From NCBI RefSeq assembly GCF_002786325.1, contig NZ_PGTB01000002.1:1-64000 (forward strand): DNA of 64,000 bases. Reading direction: 5' to 3'. Under the pieces are notes generated by a model. It saw only the letters and a program-made list of their open reading frames with translations, ran no database searches and was not told the DNA's origin. This DNA comes from Pseudooceanicola lipolyticus. Lineage in GTDB: Bacteria > Pseudomonadota > Alphaproteobacteria > Rhodobacterales > Rhodobacteraceae. The position numbers and the translations under genes were made by a program. This document shows positions 8,205-16,601 of this stretch, piece after piece. How positions within the stretch are numbered: position 1 is the stretch's first letter; every line of letters begins with the position of its first letter.

Positions 8205-8708
8205 GTGCCCGCCCAAGCGCCCCTTGTCGTAAACGGATGGTCGATTTATGCGCATCCGCTCTTTCTGGACCAGCTCGAAGGGCTGATCGAGGAAGTCGAG
8301 GCGCGTAAGGCACGCGATCCAAAGACCTGGCGCAAGAAAAACCCGACGAAACGGCTGGCCGCCATCTTCAAGCTGGTCACCGAGGCCATACCGGCAGATC
8401 CGAGTGCCGCAGCCTACCGGCAAGGCAGCACGCTCGGGGATCACCGCAAGCACTGGTTCCGGGCGAAATTCTTCCAGCAGTATCGGTTGTTCTACCGGTT
8501 CAACAGCGATGCGAAGGTCATCGTGGTGGCCTGGGTGAACGACGATAAGACCCTGCGCGCCTACGGCAGCAAGACGGATGCCTATGCGACGTTCAAAGGG
8601 ATGCTGGAAGATGGAAATCCACCTGACGATTTCGACGCGCTCTTGAAAGAAGCGGCGACGGCGGACAAGCGGTTCGAGACGTCTCTTGAAGCGGCGCCCG
8701 ATCGGTAA
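8205..8708 (+). CDS. yhaV: YhaV-type toxin (mRNA interferase)
   Basis: A 167-residue YhaV toxin, a RelE-superfamily ribosome-associated RNase. Family features are NGWSIYAHPLFLDQLE at the start, KNPTKRLAAIFKLV, GDHRKHWFRAKFFQQYRLFY and VVAWVNDDKTLRAYGSKTDAY. The length is normal. The start is GTG at 8205. Its stop lies directly before a tiny scrap of DUF736 coding DNA and the truncated recombinase copy. Together with PrlF and the RES pair it gives the replication module two intact addiction systems. Confidence 0.9.
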   Translation: MPAQAPLVVNGWSIYAHPLFLDQLEGLIEEVEARKARDPKTWRKKNPTKRLAAIFKLVTEAIPADPSAAAYRQGSTLGDHRKHWFRAKFFQQYRLFYRFNSDAKVIVVAWVNDDKTLRAYGSKTDAYATFKGMLEDGNPPDDFDALLKEAATADKRFETSLEAAPDR

Positions 8709-8745
8709 CCCCTACATCTCCATGCAGATCGATGTCGGCTTGCCA
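8704..8745 (+). pseudogene. micro-fragment of a DUF736 gene
   Basis: The plus strand encodes NPYISMQIDVGL, matching NHYISMQIDVGL in the tandem DUF736 gene at 52433-53161. DNA identity covers about 30 bp. It sits between the yhaV stop and the broken end of the inverted recombinase copy. It is a recombination scar, not a gene. Confidence 0.6.
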
Positions 8746-9158
8746 CCAACGCGCCCTTTGGCGCGCGCAGAGGCAAGACCCGCCTTGGTACGCTCGCGGA
8801 TTAGCGCGCGTTCGAACTCGGCCGCGGCACCGAGGACCTGTAGTGTGAACTTGCCTTGCGGCGATGCAGTGTCGATCGGGTCCTGCAGGGACCGGAAGTA
8901 GGCACCTTTGGCCTCCAGCCGCTCGATCACCTCCAGCAGGTGCGACAAAGACCGCGCGAGGCGGTCGATCCGGACGACGACCAGCGTGTCGCCCTTGCCG
9001 ATCCGCTCCAGCACACGTGCAAGCACCGGACGCGCACGATTGCCGCCTGAGGCGTGCTCTTCAAAGATCTCGGCGCATCCCGCCGATTGCAGCGCCTCGG
9101 ACTGGGGCAGGGGGGTCTGATCCTCTGTGGATACGCGCGCATAGCCTATCAGGGGCAT
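8712..9158 (-). pseudogene. truncated serine recombinase, inverted second copy
   Basis: This 148-residue frame repeats the catalytic domain of the recombinase at 584 nearly unchanged (YARVSTEDQ, VVRIDRLARSLSHLLEV, ERALIRERTKAGL). It differs at a few positions (FFRS to YFRS, KFRLQ to KFTLQ). After RAKGRVGGKP it runs into the DUF736 scrap in antisense (TSICMEM) and stops. The helical C-terminal DNA-binding region is missing. A small resolvase may be fully functional only with its HTH, so this copy is probably inactive alone. Confidence 0.8.
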
Positions 9159-9201
9159 GAAAACGGGCCATTTGCAATTTTAGATAACACTAATAAACGA
9201 C
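8756..9201. repeat. right copy of the 446-bp inverted repeat
   Basis: This is the reverse-complement partner of 541-986, nearly identical. Homologous recombination between the two copies would invert the 7.8-kb block with repABC and two toxin-antitoxin pairs. Confidence 0.9.
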
Positions 9202-9216
9202 CGAATGACCGCGCGA

Positions 9217-10428
9217 TCAGAGACCGGCTGCCTTGGTCAGGTTCACCCGGAACCGGTCGCGGCGGCGCTGATAGCGGCGGGTCATCTCGGCCGAGGCGTG
9301 TCCGAGCTGCTTCTGGACATAGCGCTCGTCGACCTCGGCCGAACTGGCGAGACCGGCGCGCAGAGAGTGGCCAGAGAAGAGGGCGAGGCGATCCTTTTCG
9401 GGCAGCTCTGATCGGATGCCGGCGTCGAGGACCGTGCGCTTGATCAGTCGAGCCACATGTTTGTTGTTGAGCCGCGTTTCGGATGCCCGTGTGCCATCAC
9501 GCGAGGTTCCGACGAAGACCGGGCCGAAGTCGATCTTCGCGAAGTGCAGCCATTGCTCAAGGGCACGAACAGGGCAGGTCTGATCCTTGGAGCCGCGGCC
9601 GATCTCGACTTCGCGCCAACCGGTTTTGGCGTTGAGGGTCAGGAGGGCGCCTTTCTCCAGGATTTCGATCCAGCCGCCGGAATCCGGTGTATCGTCTTTG
9701 TGCACGTCCAGGCTGACAATTTCGGATCGGCGGAGGCCTCCGGCGTATCCAAGCAGAAGGATTGCCCGATCGCGTAGCCCGCGCAGGTCATAGGGCAGGG
9801 TGGCCACCATCGCGAGGATGTCCTCGGCCAGGATCGCTTCCTTCTGGACTGGCGGCCGCGCGTGCTTGCGCTTGATGCCCGCCAGAACTGTCGCGATGTG
9901 CCGGTTCCTGCGATCGAGAATGAACCCGCGCTGCGCGTAGTTCCAGGTGAGACCGGACAGGCGGCGGTCGATCGTGCTGACCGACAGGGGTCGGGACGCC
10001 GACTGCGAAGGGGAGGAGCCTGACCCGGAGGCCAGATCGGCGAGGTAAAGCCCGATCATCTCAGGAGAGGGGGGCAATGGCTCCGCGCCCTTCATTCGGC
10101 ACCATCGCGCGAAATGCGCCCAGTCTTTCGCATAGGCCCTCAGCGTGTTCTCTGAAGCCGCGGCGCGGGCGTAATCTCGGGCGGTGTCCACCAGTCGATC
10201 GAGCGTGCCGGAACCCGCGACATGGGAGGGCAGGGCGATGTCATCGTTTTCCTCTTGATCGCTAGCGTCGACGCGATCGTCATCAGGCTCACCAGAGGGC
10301 GTTGGCGTCGATTTCTCGGTCTCTGAGGGCATATTTTCACTGAATCCGGCAATGAAATTGAACTGCTTCCCAGCATATCTTTTCACATCCGATAATGCAA
10401 ACTTATTGGACATAAAAGAGAACACCAA
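9217..10428 (-). CDS. tyrosine recombinase/integrase
   Basis: A 403-residue tyrosine recombinase. After a low-complexity acidic N-terminus there is a core-binding domain (ENTLRAYAKDWAHFARWC, LSVSTIDRRLSGL). The catalytic domain has the first arginine in GYAGGLRRSEIVSL, the HxxR box in GHSLRAGLASSAEV, the second histidine in QKQLGHASAEMT and the tyrosine in TRRYQRRRD. All key residues are present, so it is probably active. It is divergent from the DUF1403-ScpB genes. The exact start is uncertain: none of the ATGs at 10428, 10413 or 10332 has a strong ribosome-binding site. Confidence 0.88.
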   Translation of the reverse strand: MVFSFMSNKFALSDVKRYAGKQFNFIAGFSENMPSETEKSTPTPSGEPDDDRVDASDQEENDDIALPSHVAGSGTLDRLVDTARDYARAAASENTLRAYAKDWAHFARWCRMKGAEPLPPSPEMIGLYLADLASGSGSSPSQSASRPLSVSTIDRRLSGLTWNYAQRGFILDRRNRHIATVLAGIKRKHARPPVQKEAILAEDILAMVATLPYDLRGLRDRAILLLGYAGGLRRSEIVSLDVHKDDTPDSGGWIEILEKGALLTLNAKTGWREVEIGRGSKDQTCPVRALEQWLHFAKIDFGPVFVGTSRDGTRASETRLNNKHVARLIKRTVLDAGIRSELPEKDRLALFSGHSLRAGLASSAEVDERYVQKQLGHASAEMTRRYQRRRDRFRVNLTKAAGL

Positions 10429-10489
10429 GGCGGGGCGGTTTGTGTGCTATTTTCTGGCAAAAAGCGCCGCCGTGGGTTAGGCTCCAAGC

Positions 10490-11380
10490 ATGACTTTTGC
10501 CCGACCCGACGCATTGGACGACGCCGAGACGATAGCCTGCATGCCGTCATGGGTCACCTCTGCGCGCGCCGAAACCCTTGAGGATGTGGCCTTTTTGTCG
10601 GGGGCAGCACTCGGCCATCTCCATCTTGTGCTGAGACACGAGGATGTCCCCCAGACCTTGCTCCGGGCACGGCTGGCGCTGCGCACGGCGGAGGCGTGTG
10701 TGACGCACCAGGGACGCCAGGAACGAGCGTCGGAGCTGCGTGATGCGGTGGCATTCTTGCAGCCCGGCGACAGCCCCGGACCGGCGGGAGAGGTCTGTCT
10801 GTCCTGGCAGTGCGCGGTCGAACGACCAGTTTCGACCAAGGCGCTGCATCGGGCGTTGCCTAATGTTGAAGTGGAGCAGATCGCAACGTGGCTGGATGTG
10901 GGGCAGGGAGCGCCGGTCCCGCGTGCCGCGGCCGTATTCCAAGCCGTGATCGAGGATCGCCCGCGGGATGCCGCTACGGCGTTGATCTTGGCTGACGCGG
11001 CTTTGGCACAAGGGCTCGGATGGTCTTATGTCCTGCCGCTTCTGGCGCTCGGTCTGAGTCGTGCCGATCTGCGGAAGAGCGGCGCAGACCTGCAACTGGC
11101 CTGTCATCGGGCGATCGCGGCGGCGGCGACCGAAGCGACCCGAGAGGCCACTGATCTTGCCCGCCGTGTGGCGCGCTTGAAGGAGGTCGCGCCGAAGCTC
11201 CGGGCGAAGGGATCCGATGAGGCTTTGGTACTGTTCCTGAGCCGAGACGTGGTAGCGCCGGCGTCGCTCATCTCGCTGCGTTCCGATCGCGCGGCACGTC
11301 GGTTCTGCGACCGGCTGGTTGAGTTGGGCGCCGTGCGTGAGCTGACCGGGCGCGACACCTTCCGGCTTTATGGGGTCTGA
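10490..11380 (+). CDS. DUF1403 family protein
   Basis: A 296-residue protein matching DUF1403 in its layout: an N-terminal AETLEDVAFLSGAALGHL segment, RARLALRTAEACV, GRQERASELRDAVAFL, and a C-terminal DEALVLFLSRDVVAPASLI, SDRAARRFCDRLVELGAVREL, TFRLYGV. It is largely helical and cytosolic, and its function is unknown. It lies 3 bp upstream of an ScpB homologue and divergent to an integrase. This trio recurs on alphaproteobacterial plasmids (from memory), suggesting a linked role in DNA maintenance. No catalytic motif was seen. Confidence 0.8.
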   Translation: MTFARPDALDDAETIACMPSWVTSARAETLEDVAFLSGAALGHLHLVLRHEDVPQTLLRARLALRTAEACVTHQGRQERASELRDAVAFLQPGDSPGPAGEVCLSWQCAVERPVSTKALHRALPNVEVEQIATWLDVGQGAPVPRAAAVFQAVIEDRPRDAATALILADAALAQGLGWSYVLPLLALGLSRADLRKSGADLQLACHRAIAAAATEATREATDLARRVARLKEVAPKLRAKGSDEALVLFLSRDVVAPASLISLRSDRAARRFCDRLVELGAVRELTGRDTFRLYGV

Positions 11381-11383
11381 CCG

Positions 11384-11980
11384 ATGGCCAAGGATCACTC
11401 CGAAGCCGATCTGGACCGCGAGTTGACTGACCTGCCCGCCGACCTGCGCTGGCGGGAATGGATGCGCCGGATCGAGGCGGTGCTCTTCGCGTCCGCCTCG
11501 CCAGTACCGCGCGAGGATCTGGCCCGGGTGGTGGGGCAGGGGGCCTCGGTCGATCTGCTGATCGAGGACCTTGCAGCCGATCTCGAAGGCCGGTCCTTCG
11601 AGCTCGCGAAGGTCGCTGGCGGATGGCTGTTGCGGACGCGGTCGGCCTATGCGCCGGCGATCCGGGCGGCCGCCGATGTGGGCGAGCAGGATCTCGATCT
11701 GCGCGAGTACGACGTCGCCGTGCTGGCGGCCATCGCCTATCACCAGCCGATCACCCGCGACGGACTCAAGGACATCTTCGGCAAGGAGATCAGCCGTGAT
11801 GTGATCGGACGGCTGCATGCGCGCGACCTGATCGGGACTGGGCCACGGTCGCCCCGGCGAGGGTCGCCCTATACCTACGTTACGACACAACAGTTCCTAG
11901 TGGCGTTCGGGTTGGAGAGCCTGCTCGATCTTCCGGATCGGGAGCAGTTGGAGGATGCGGGGCTGAGTGCTGAACCTTAA
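11384..11980 (+). CDS. scpB: ScpB-like segregation/condensation protein
   Basis: A 198-residue ScpB homologue, the winged-helix kleisin-partner subunit of SMC complexes. Features are IEAVLFASASPVPREDLARVVG, LEGRSFELAKVAGGWLLRTR, VAVLAAIAYHQPITRDGLKDIFGKEIS and GRGSPYTYVTTQQFLVAFGL. It follows DUF1403 after 3 bp. No smc or scpA lies nearby, so this is a plasmid-borne extra copy that may act with the DUF1403 protein or modulate the host SMC complex. That role is inference. Confidence 0.85.
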   Translation: MAKDHSEADLDRELTDLPADLRWREWMRRIEAVLFASASPVPREDLARVVGQGASVDLLIEDLAADLEGRSFELAKVAGGWLLRTRSAYAPAIRAAADVGEQDLDLREYDVAVLAAIAYHQPITRDGLKDIFGKEISRDVIGRLHARDLIGTGPRSPRRGSPYTYVTTQQFLVAFGLESLLDLPDREQLEDAGLSAEP

Positions 11981-12270
11981 TCGGTATCGACCGGCTTCAG
12001 CAACGCGTGGGTCAATGCCGCGGCCCGAAGTATCCTGACCAACAGCTGCTCGAGTTCCAGTTGGTTTTCGATTTGAACTGCGTGGTGGACAGAGCCACGG
12101 ACACGCGTCGCAAGAATGAGGTCCTCCGCTTTTTCAATTTCTCCGCCGTTACCCCTGAGTGCGTCTATCTCTTCAAGCAGGTCTTCAAATGGCAGGCCGC
12201 GCTCCAGTAAGGTTTTCTTTTTCCGCAAGATCCGCCCGACCTCGATTCCATCCCGTAGGTCATGGGTCAA
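11977..12270 (-). CDS. hypothetical helical protein
   Basis: A 97-residue frame convergent with scpB, overlapping it by 4 bp. The composition is protein-like: LLERGLPFEDLLEEIDALRG, GEIEKAEDLILATRV, LELEQLLVRILRAAALTHALL. It predicts mostly alpha-helices and no membrane segment. No family was recognised. The convergent overlap and decent codon use support a real gene, but no ribosome-binding site was convincing. Confidence 0.45.
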   Translation of the reverse strand: MTHDLRDGIEVGRILRKKKTLLERGLPFEDLLEEIDALRGNGGEIEKAEDLILATRVRGSVHHAVQIENQLELEQLLVRILRAAALTHALLKPVDTD

Positions 12271-12576
12271 TCCTGTGGGCGGGCCGGCCGAGAGCCTCTC
12301 TCTCGACCTCCAAACCCGTCACGGCGAAAGCCGCCGAACTCTCACTCTCTCTCTTGCACCGGCGAGAACACAGAATCTCAGTGTTGCGACACCGCCCCAA
12401 CAAGAAGGTCGTTGGCAATATGTTGGCGTCCGGACGGCGCATTTGCATCGATATTCGGCACGCACTTCCCGAAATTATCGCAAAATATGGCATGAAATTC
12501 ATAGAATCCATTGACTCAATGCGGTGTAGAAACTACCTGAAATTCAGCGAAATATGCGGAAGGCGGTGATGGATTG
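12271..12576. promoter_or_regulatory. upstream region of the GHKL cassette with a likely promoter
   Basis: This is a non-coding stretch of 306 bp. TTGACT at 12511-12516 with TACCTG 17 bp later is a fair sigma70-type promoter about 40 bp before the first gene of the cassette. Nothing else was recognised. Confidence 0.4.
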
Positions 12577-12807
12577 ATGTCTGAAGACAGCGAGAAACGG
12601 GAAAAGTTTGTTCGGCTGGCCGAGGGGCGGACTCAGTCAGCGCTCGACGCCATTCGGAAACTTGGCAACCTCTCGAACCGCCGGGCCTACGAATACAACG
12701 ATGCTGACGTGAAGAAGATCATCAAAGCGCTCCGAGATGCGACAGGCGAGATAGAGCGAAAGTTCGGATCGACTTCGGGCGATGGCGCAGACAAGTTCAA
12801 GCTGTAG
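12577..12807 (+). CDS. small hypothetical protein of the GHKL cassette
   Basis: A 76-residue acidic/basic helical protein (KREKFVRLAEGRTQSALDAI, RKLGNLSNRRAYEYNDADVKKI, LRDATGEIERKF). The ATG at 12577 is chosen over the TTG just before it; GGAAGG lies about 12 bp upstream. The gene is 12 bp upstream of the GHKL ATPase and surely co-transcribed. No known domain was recognised. It could be a partner, sensor or inhibitor of the ATPase. Its constant placement in homologous loci would need checking. Confidence 0.65.
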   Translation: MSEDSEKREKFVRLAEGRTQSALDAIRKLGNLSNRRAYEYNDADVKKIIKALRDATGEIERKFGSTSGDGADKFKL

Positions 12808-12819
12808 AAGGCGCAATCC

Positions 12820-14685
12820 ATGAAGGCTGAACCACTTAACATTCGCGACAAGCGATTTCTCATAAACCGGCTGATCGAACAGGCGCCCGTGAGCACGCTG
12901 GTTCGCGAGTTCTTCAAGAATGCCGACGAAAGCGCTGTTCTGGCGGAAACGGGGAATCGTCGTATCGAAATCTACCCCACGACGATCGATGGCGTACGCA
13001 AGCTGACCTTCTGGAACACGGGCGTGGGCATGGACGATAGAGAGTTGAAGCAAGCGACCGATCTATCGTCTTCGATCAACAAAGAGATGGCGCTTGATGG
13101 CAATTTCGGGATTGGGGCGAAGGTCTCAGGTCTCACCATGTCGCGCGAAGGGATACGCTATCGGTCGTGCAAGAGTGGCATCGTCAACGAAGTCACCATC
13201 GGCTTCGATGCTGACGAAGGCACCTATGTCCGCTTTCCTGTCGAATTGCCTGACGGCAGCTCCGACACTGTCTATGACGTTACCGACGTGGCCCGTGAAG
13301 CGGGACAGGGCACCGCGTTCGATTGGACGGAAGTCGTCCTGCTCGGTCAAAGCGAAGATCACGACACCGTAGCCGAGCCGCTGGGCAAGGGGAAAAGTCT
13401 GGACCGAAGCTTCATTCCGTCGGCGATCTTCCGGCGTTTTGCGCGTTTTGGAGAGGGAGTCGAAGTTCGCGTCGATGTCGCCATGACCAAAGGCGGCGGC
13501 AAAGGCGAGACAGGTCGAACGCGTCGATTGAAAACGCTGGAAGATGTGGTCGAAGAGTTGCCCAACCATGAAAGGGTCGAAGCGCCCGGCGGGGAGGTTA
13601 CTGTACACTATATCCACGACCCCAAGCATGAGCGGCACAGCCATTCGCTAAGTGCGCTCGCCAATCCGGCAACGAGTTCCACAACATTTTGCGCGCTGGT
13701 GCATAAAGGTGAGCGCTATGACATCAAGTCGAAGAAGGCTTGGTCGGCGGCAGCCCCGAACTTCGGTATTCCCTTCGGCTCGAAGGTCCTCACAATCGAA
13801 ATCGAGCTTACTGACAATGTCGCCATGCCAAATCAGTATCGTGATGGACTGACCTGGCCTGATGACCGGTCGCCGATGGTTGCTGAGGACTTCGACGCCT
13901 ATGTGCGCGAGCTGATGCCCGAATGGGTCAGGGAGGTCATTCGCTCCGAGTCACCATCCTCCGACGACAATCTGGATGATCTCCAAACCGACCTTCAGAA
14001 ACTCCTCGACGAGTTCCGTGTCCCTACGGCGACCCTTAGTCCCTCTCGTCGTCCGATGGCATCCCCGACGGAGGATACTGCTGAGGGCACCGATACGTCC
14101 GATCCCGTCGACCTCGACACTGATTTCCCGGAGACGGGCGACGAGCCCGATGAGAATGGTGACAAGCGCGACCCGAACAAGAGTCAACGCGCCAAGCATA
14201 AGAAGGTGCGTAAGGCGCCGGAGGGGGCACAACTCTCCCGTTCCGCCCAGTCGTTGGAGCGCGTGCCGGAGATCAAGATCCTCACCGATCCCGAAGAAAT
14301 CGCGGAGAAAAATCTGAAAGGCCGCGCGGGACGCTTCTACAAGGATGCCCAAACGCTGTTCGTGAACGGTTTGTACTCTGTCGTGGAACGTATGGCTGTC
14401 GAACTCGATGCCGAGCTACGGACGTCCGGCGAGCCGGAAGTAGTGCGCACCGCGATACTTAGGGCTTCTCGCAAATTCATGGCCTTCCGAGTTGGGAAGG
14501 CTACTTGCTACGCCATCAGCAAGCGACTCTCTGACGACTGGTCGAGCGACGATCTCGACCGTGCCACCTCGCCCGAATCTCTTTCTCTGGCTGCAGATGA
14601 CTACAAGCAGAGCATATCTCAGGCCAAGCGCTATGCGAAAGAACTGATCAAGACGGCGGACGTCCCGGAAGAAAGCGCTGCCTGA
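12820..14685 (+). CDS. GHKL (HSP90/histidine-kinase-like) ATPase, putative defence protein
   Basis: A 621-residue protein with an N-terminal GHKL ATP-binding fold: N box EFFKNADES at 30-38, G1-like box NTGVG at 66-70 (the usual Asp replaced by Asn) and G2 box GNFGIGAK at 94-101. There is no histidine-kinase dimerisation domain. Residues about 400-475 are a low-complexity charged linker (ENGDKRDPNKSQRAKHKKVR), followed by a helical C-terminal domain of about 140 residues. This plan fits stand-alone MORC/HSP90-like ATPases found in defence islands rather than a signalling kinase. It sits with a 76-residue partner, convergent with a Gabija-like pair. The role is inferred; the ATPase fold is clear. 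Confidence 0.75.
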   Translation: MKAEPLNIRDKRFLINRLIEQAPVSTLVREFFKNADESAVLAETGNRRIEIYPTTIDGVRKLTFWNTGVGMDDRELKQATDLSSSINKEMALDGNFGIGAKVSGLTMSREGIRYRSCKSGIVNEVTIGFDADEGTYVRFPVELPDGSSDTVYDVTDVAREAGQGTAFDWTEVVLLGQSEDHDTVAEPLGKGKSLDRSFIPSAIFRRFARFGEGVEVRVDVAMTKGGGKGETGRTRRLKTLEDVVEELPNHERVEAPGGEVTVHYIHDPKHERHSHSLSALANPATSSTTFCALVHKGERYDIKSKKAWSAAAPNFGIPFGSKVLTIEIELTDNVAMPNQYRDGLTWPDDRSPMVAEDFDAYVRELMPEWVREVIRSESPSSDDNLDDLQTDLQKLLDEFRVPTATLSPSRRPMASPTEDTAEGTDTSDPVDLDTDFPETGDEPDENGDKRDPNKSQRAKHKKVRKAPEGAQLSRSAQSLERVPEIKILTDPEEIAEKNLKGRAGRFYKDAQTLFVNGLYSVVERMAVELDAELRTSGEPEVVRTAILRASRKFMAFRVGKATCYAISKRLSDDWSSDDLDRATSPESLSLAADDYKQSISQAKRYAKELIKTADVPEESAA

Positions 14686-14732
14686 GCAACCATCTTGCGC
14701 CGAATGGCGCTTGGGTGAGACGACGCCCCCCT

Positions 14733-16598
14733 CTAGCTCGGTGGCCCCGGAATCCGCTCTACGCCGACGCGACCGATCAAATCGTCAATGTAAGTGAGCT
14801 TCGTACCGCGGCCGCTACAGGACGTGAAGAACACTCGCTGCATTGCACGCGTGAAGGCTACAAAGAAGGCGCGCATTTCCTCACTATCATTGGGCTCGAA
14901 GTTCCACCACGACCGTTCGTCCAGCCCAAAAAATATGACAGTATGAAACTCCAGGCCCTTGCTTTTGTGAATACTCATGAGCGGGACTTGATCGATACCG
15001 TCGAAGCTATTCACAACCTCCGCCCAATCATCTCGGTCTTCCGCCGACTCCTGAAGCAACAGGAGAAAGCCATCACGCGCACGAAGATAGTCTTTGTCCC
15101 GATGATAGGATGGCACCGTGGCGCGCAATTCGGTTTCGCCGATAAAGTCCAGGATCGATTGAGTCAGCTCCGCACAAGATGCGCCAGACGGCGAATTCCC
15201 GGCCAAATAAGACCTGACCTCAGCGACTTTCGCGCCTAGGTCGTCCTGCAAGGCATCCTGTTCGTCTTCATCGTTCGGATCGATGCCCCACATAGTGGAA
15301 ATACGATCGACAAGAACGTGCCAGTCATCGGGGGCTTTGGGGAATGCGCTGACACGGATCATGGCCATAAGACAGACGGTCAGGTCCTCTGTGAGGATAT
15401 CCTGAATCGCAATCTTCGCACCTTTAGGCATACGAGCAACGTTGCGCAGTCGCAAACCAACCGAAGCTAGTGCGGGGCCCAACTCCGTCTCAAGCTTGTC
15501 GGGCCTGAAGCGGATAAGGATAGCACAATCCTCAGGAGCCATCTCTCCAGCGCTCACGGCGTCTGCAATCCACTGCGCGACTCCCTCGCATTCCGAGGCT
15601 CGATCTGCATAGTCCCAGATCGCGCATACATCACCATCGACGTCTTTAATTCGTTTGGCGTCGGGTTTTGCAGAGCTCTGCTCAAGCGTTAGCGCGATCA
15701 CATGCTGAATCTCCACAAGTTCAGGATGGGAGCGCCAATTAGAAAGCAGCGTTTCCTGCTTTGCGTGGAAATCTGACGCGAAAGTGGTGAAGGCATCCGG
15801 CATGGCGCCAGCCCAGACCATGATACGTTGTTTGTTATCTCCGACGGCGGTGACACGCGCTTCGCTGTCGAGGAAAAGCTGCTTGAGCAGATCATATTGT
15901 CCATAAGTCGTGTCCTGAAACTCGTCGAGAAACACGAAGGGATAGGTTGCTCTCAACCCGGCAATCAGCCGTGGGTCGCTCGAAAGCACGTAATTGGTGA
16001 GCCTGTTGATCATGGGAAATGTGAGCTGCGTAGCGGTCTCATCCCTATAATACTCGCGCCAGAAGCGCTCCAAAACGTCTTTCCACTCAGGTTTTTTCAG
16101 ATTGAGATCGGCGATAGGCAGCCTGCACCGAGCGACTGCTTTTTCCAGAGTCTTGCCTGACAGATGGCGATAGCCGTGGCGAGCGAGAAAATCGTCCCAG
16201 TCACGAAACGCGGGGAAAACAATCTCGTAGTTGGGCGATGGCGTGTAGGGCGGCGGGACGAGCGGCCCGAACCGGTCTATCAGGCCTTTCGAGAAGGCGT
16301 CGAAAGTCAGAGAGTCAAAACGGCTCGACAAAGCGGGATCACAACGCGCTCTAACGCGATCTTTGAGATTTTTCGCGGCGTCGCTCTTGAAACTGATGGC
16401 GAGAATTCTCTGCGGGGCTCGGCAGAGCCCTGTCGATAAGAGATAGTCTGCCTTCTGAGCAAGAAACTCGGTTTTGCCGGCGCCTGCGCTTGCGACCACA
16501 CAAAGGTTGTGATCGTTCTCGCTGATCGCGCGGAGCGCGGCGGGCTCCAGCGACGCAACACCCTTGGGCATCCATTGATCAGGTCGAAGGATCGCCAT
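14733..16598 (-). CDS. gajB: UvrD/Rep-like helicase, GajB-like
   Basis: A 621-residue superfamily 1A helicase. Motifs in order: Walker A ASAGAGKT at 36-43, Walker B/II VFLDEFQDTTYGQYDLL, III GDNKQRIMVWAGA, IV SNWRSHPELVEIQH, V MSIHKSKGLEFHTVIFFG and VI AFFVAFTRAMQRVFF. It starts 3 bp after the stop of the OLD-family gene, so the two form one operon. An OLD nuclease followed by a UvrD-like helicase is the defining pair of Gabija antiphage systems. It is somewhat longer than the founding GajB (about 500 residues). Assignment as Gabija is by architecture only. Confidence 0.8.
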   Translation of the reverse strand: MAILRPDQWMPKGVASLEPAALRAISENDHNLCVVASAGAGKTEFLAQKADYLLSTGLCRAPQRILAISFKSDAAKNLKDRVRARCDPALSSRFDSLTFDAFSKGLIDRFGPLVPPPYTPSPNYEIVFPAFRDWDDFLARHGYRHLSGKTLEKAVARCRLPIADLNLKKPEWKDVLERFWREYYRDETATQLTFPMINRLTNYVLSSDPRLIAGLRATYPFVFLDEFQDTTYGQYDLLKQLFLDSEARVTAVGDNKQRIMVWAGAMPDAFTTFASDFHAKQETLLSNWRSHPELVEIQHVIALTLEQSSAKPDAKRIKDVDGDVCAIWDYADRASECEGVAQWIADAVSAGEMAPEDCAILIRFRPDKLETELGPALASVGLRLRNVARMPKGAKIAIQDILTEDLTVCLMAMIRVSAFPKAPDDWHVLVDRISTMWGIDPNDEDEQDALQDDLGAKVAEVRSYLAGNSPSGASCAELTQSILDFIGETELRATVPSYHRDKDYLRARDGFLLLLQESAEDRDDWAEVVNSFDGIDQVPLMSIHKSKGLEFHTVIFFGLDERSWWNFEPNDSEEMRAFFVAFTRAMQRVFFTSCSGRGTKLTYIDDLIGRVGVERIPGPPS

Positions 16599-16601
16599 GT
16601 C

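Noticed and set aside
10547-11890. 447-codon minus-strand frame opposite DUF1403 and scpB
   Set aside because: Antisense shadow; the plus-strand genes have family motifs and proper coupling.
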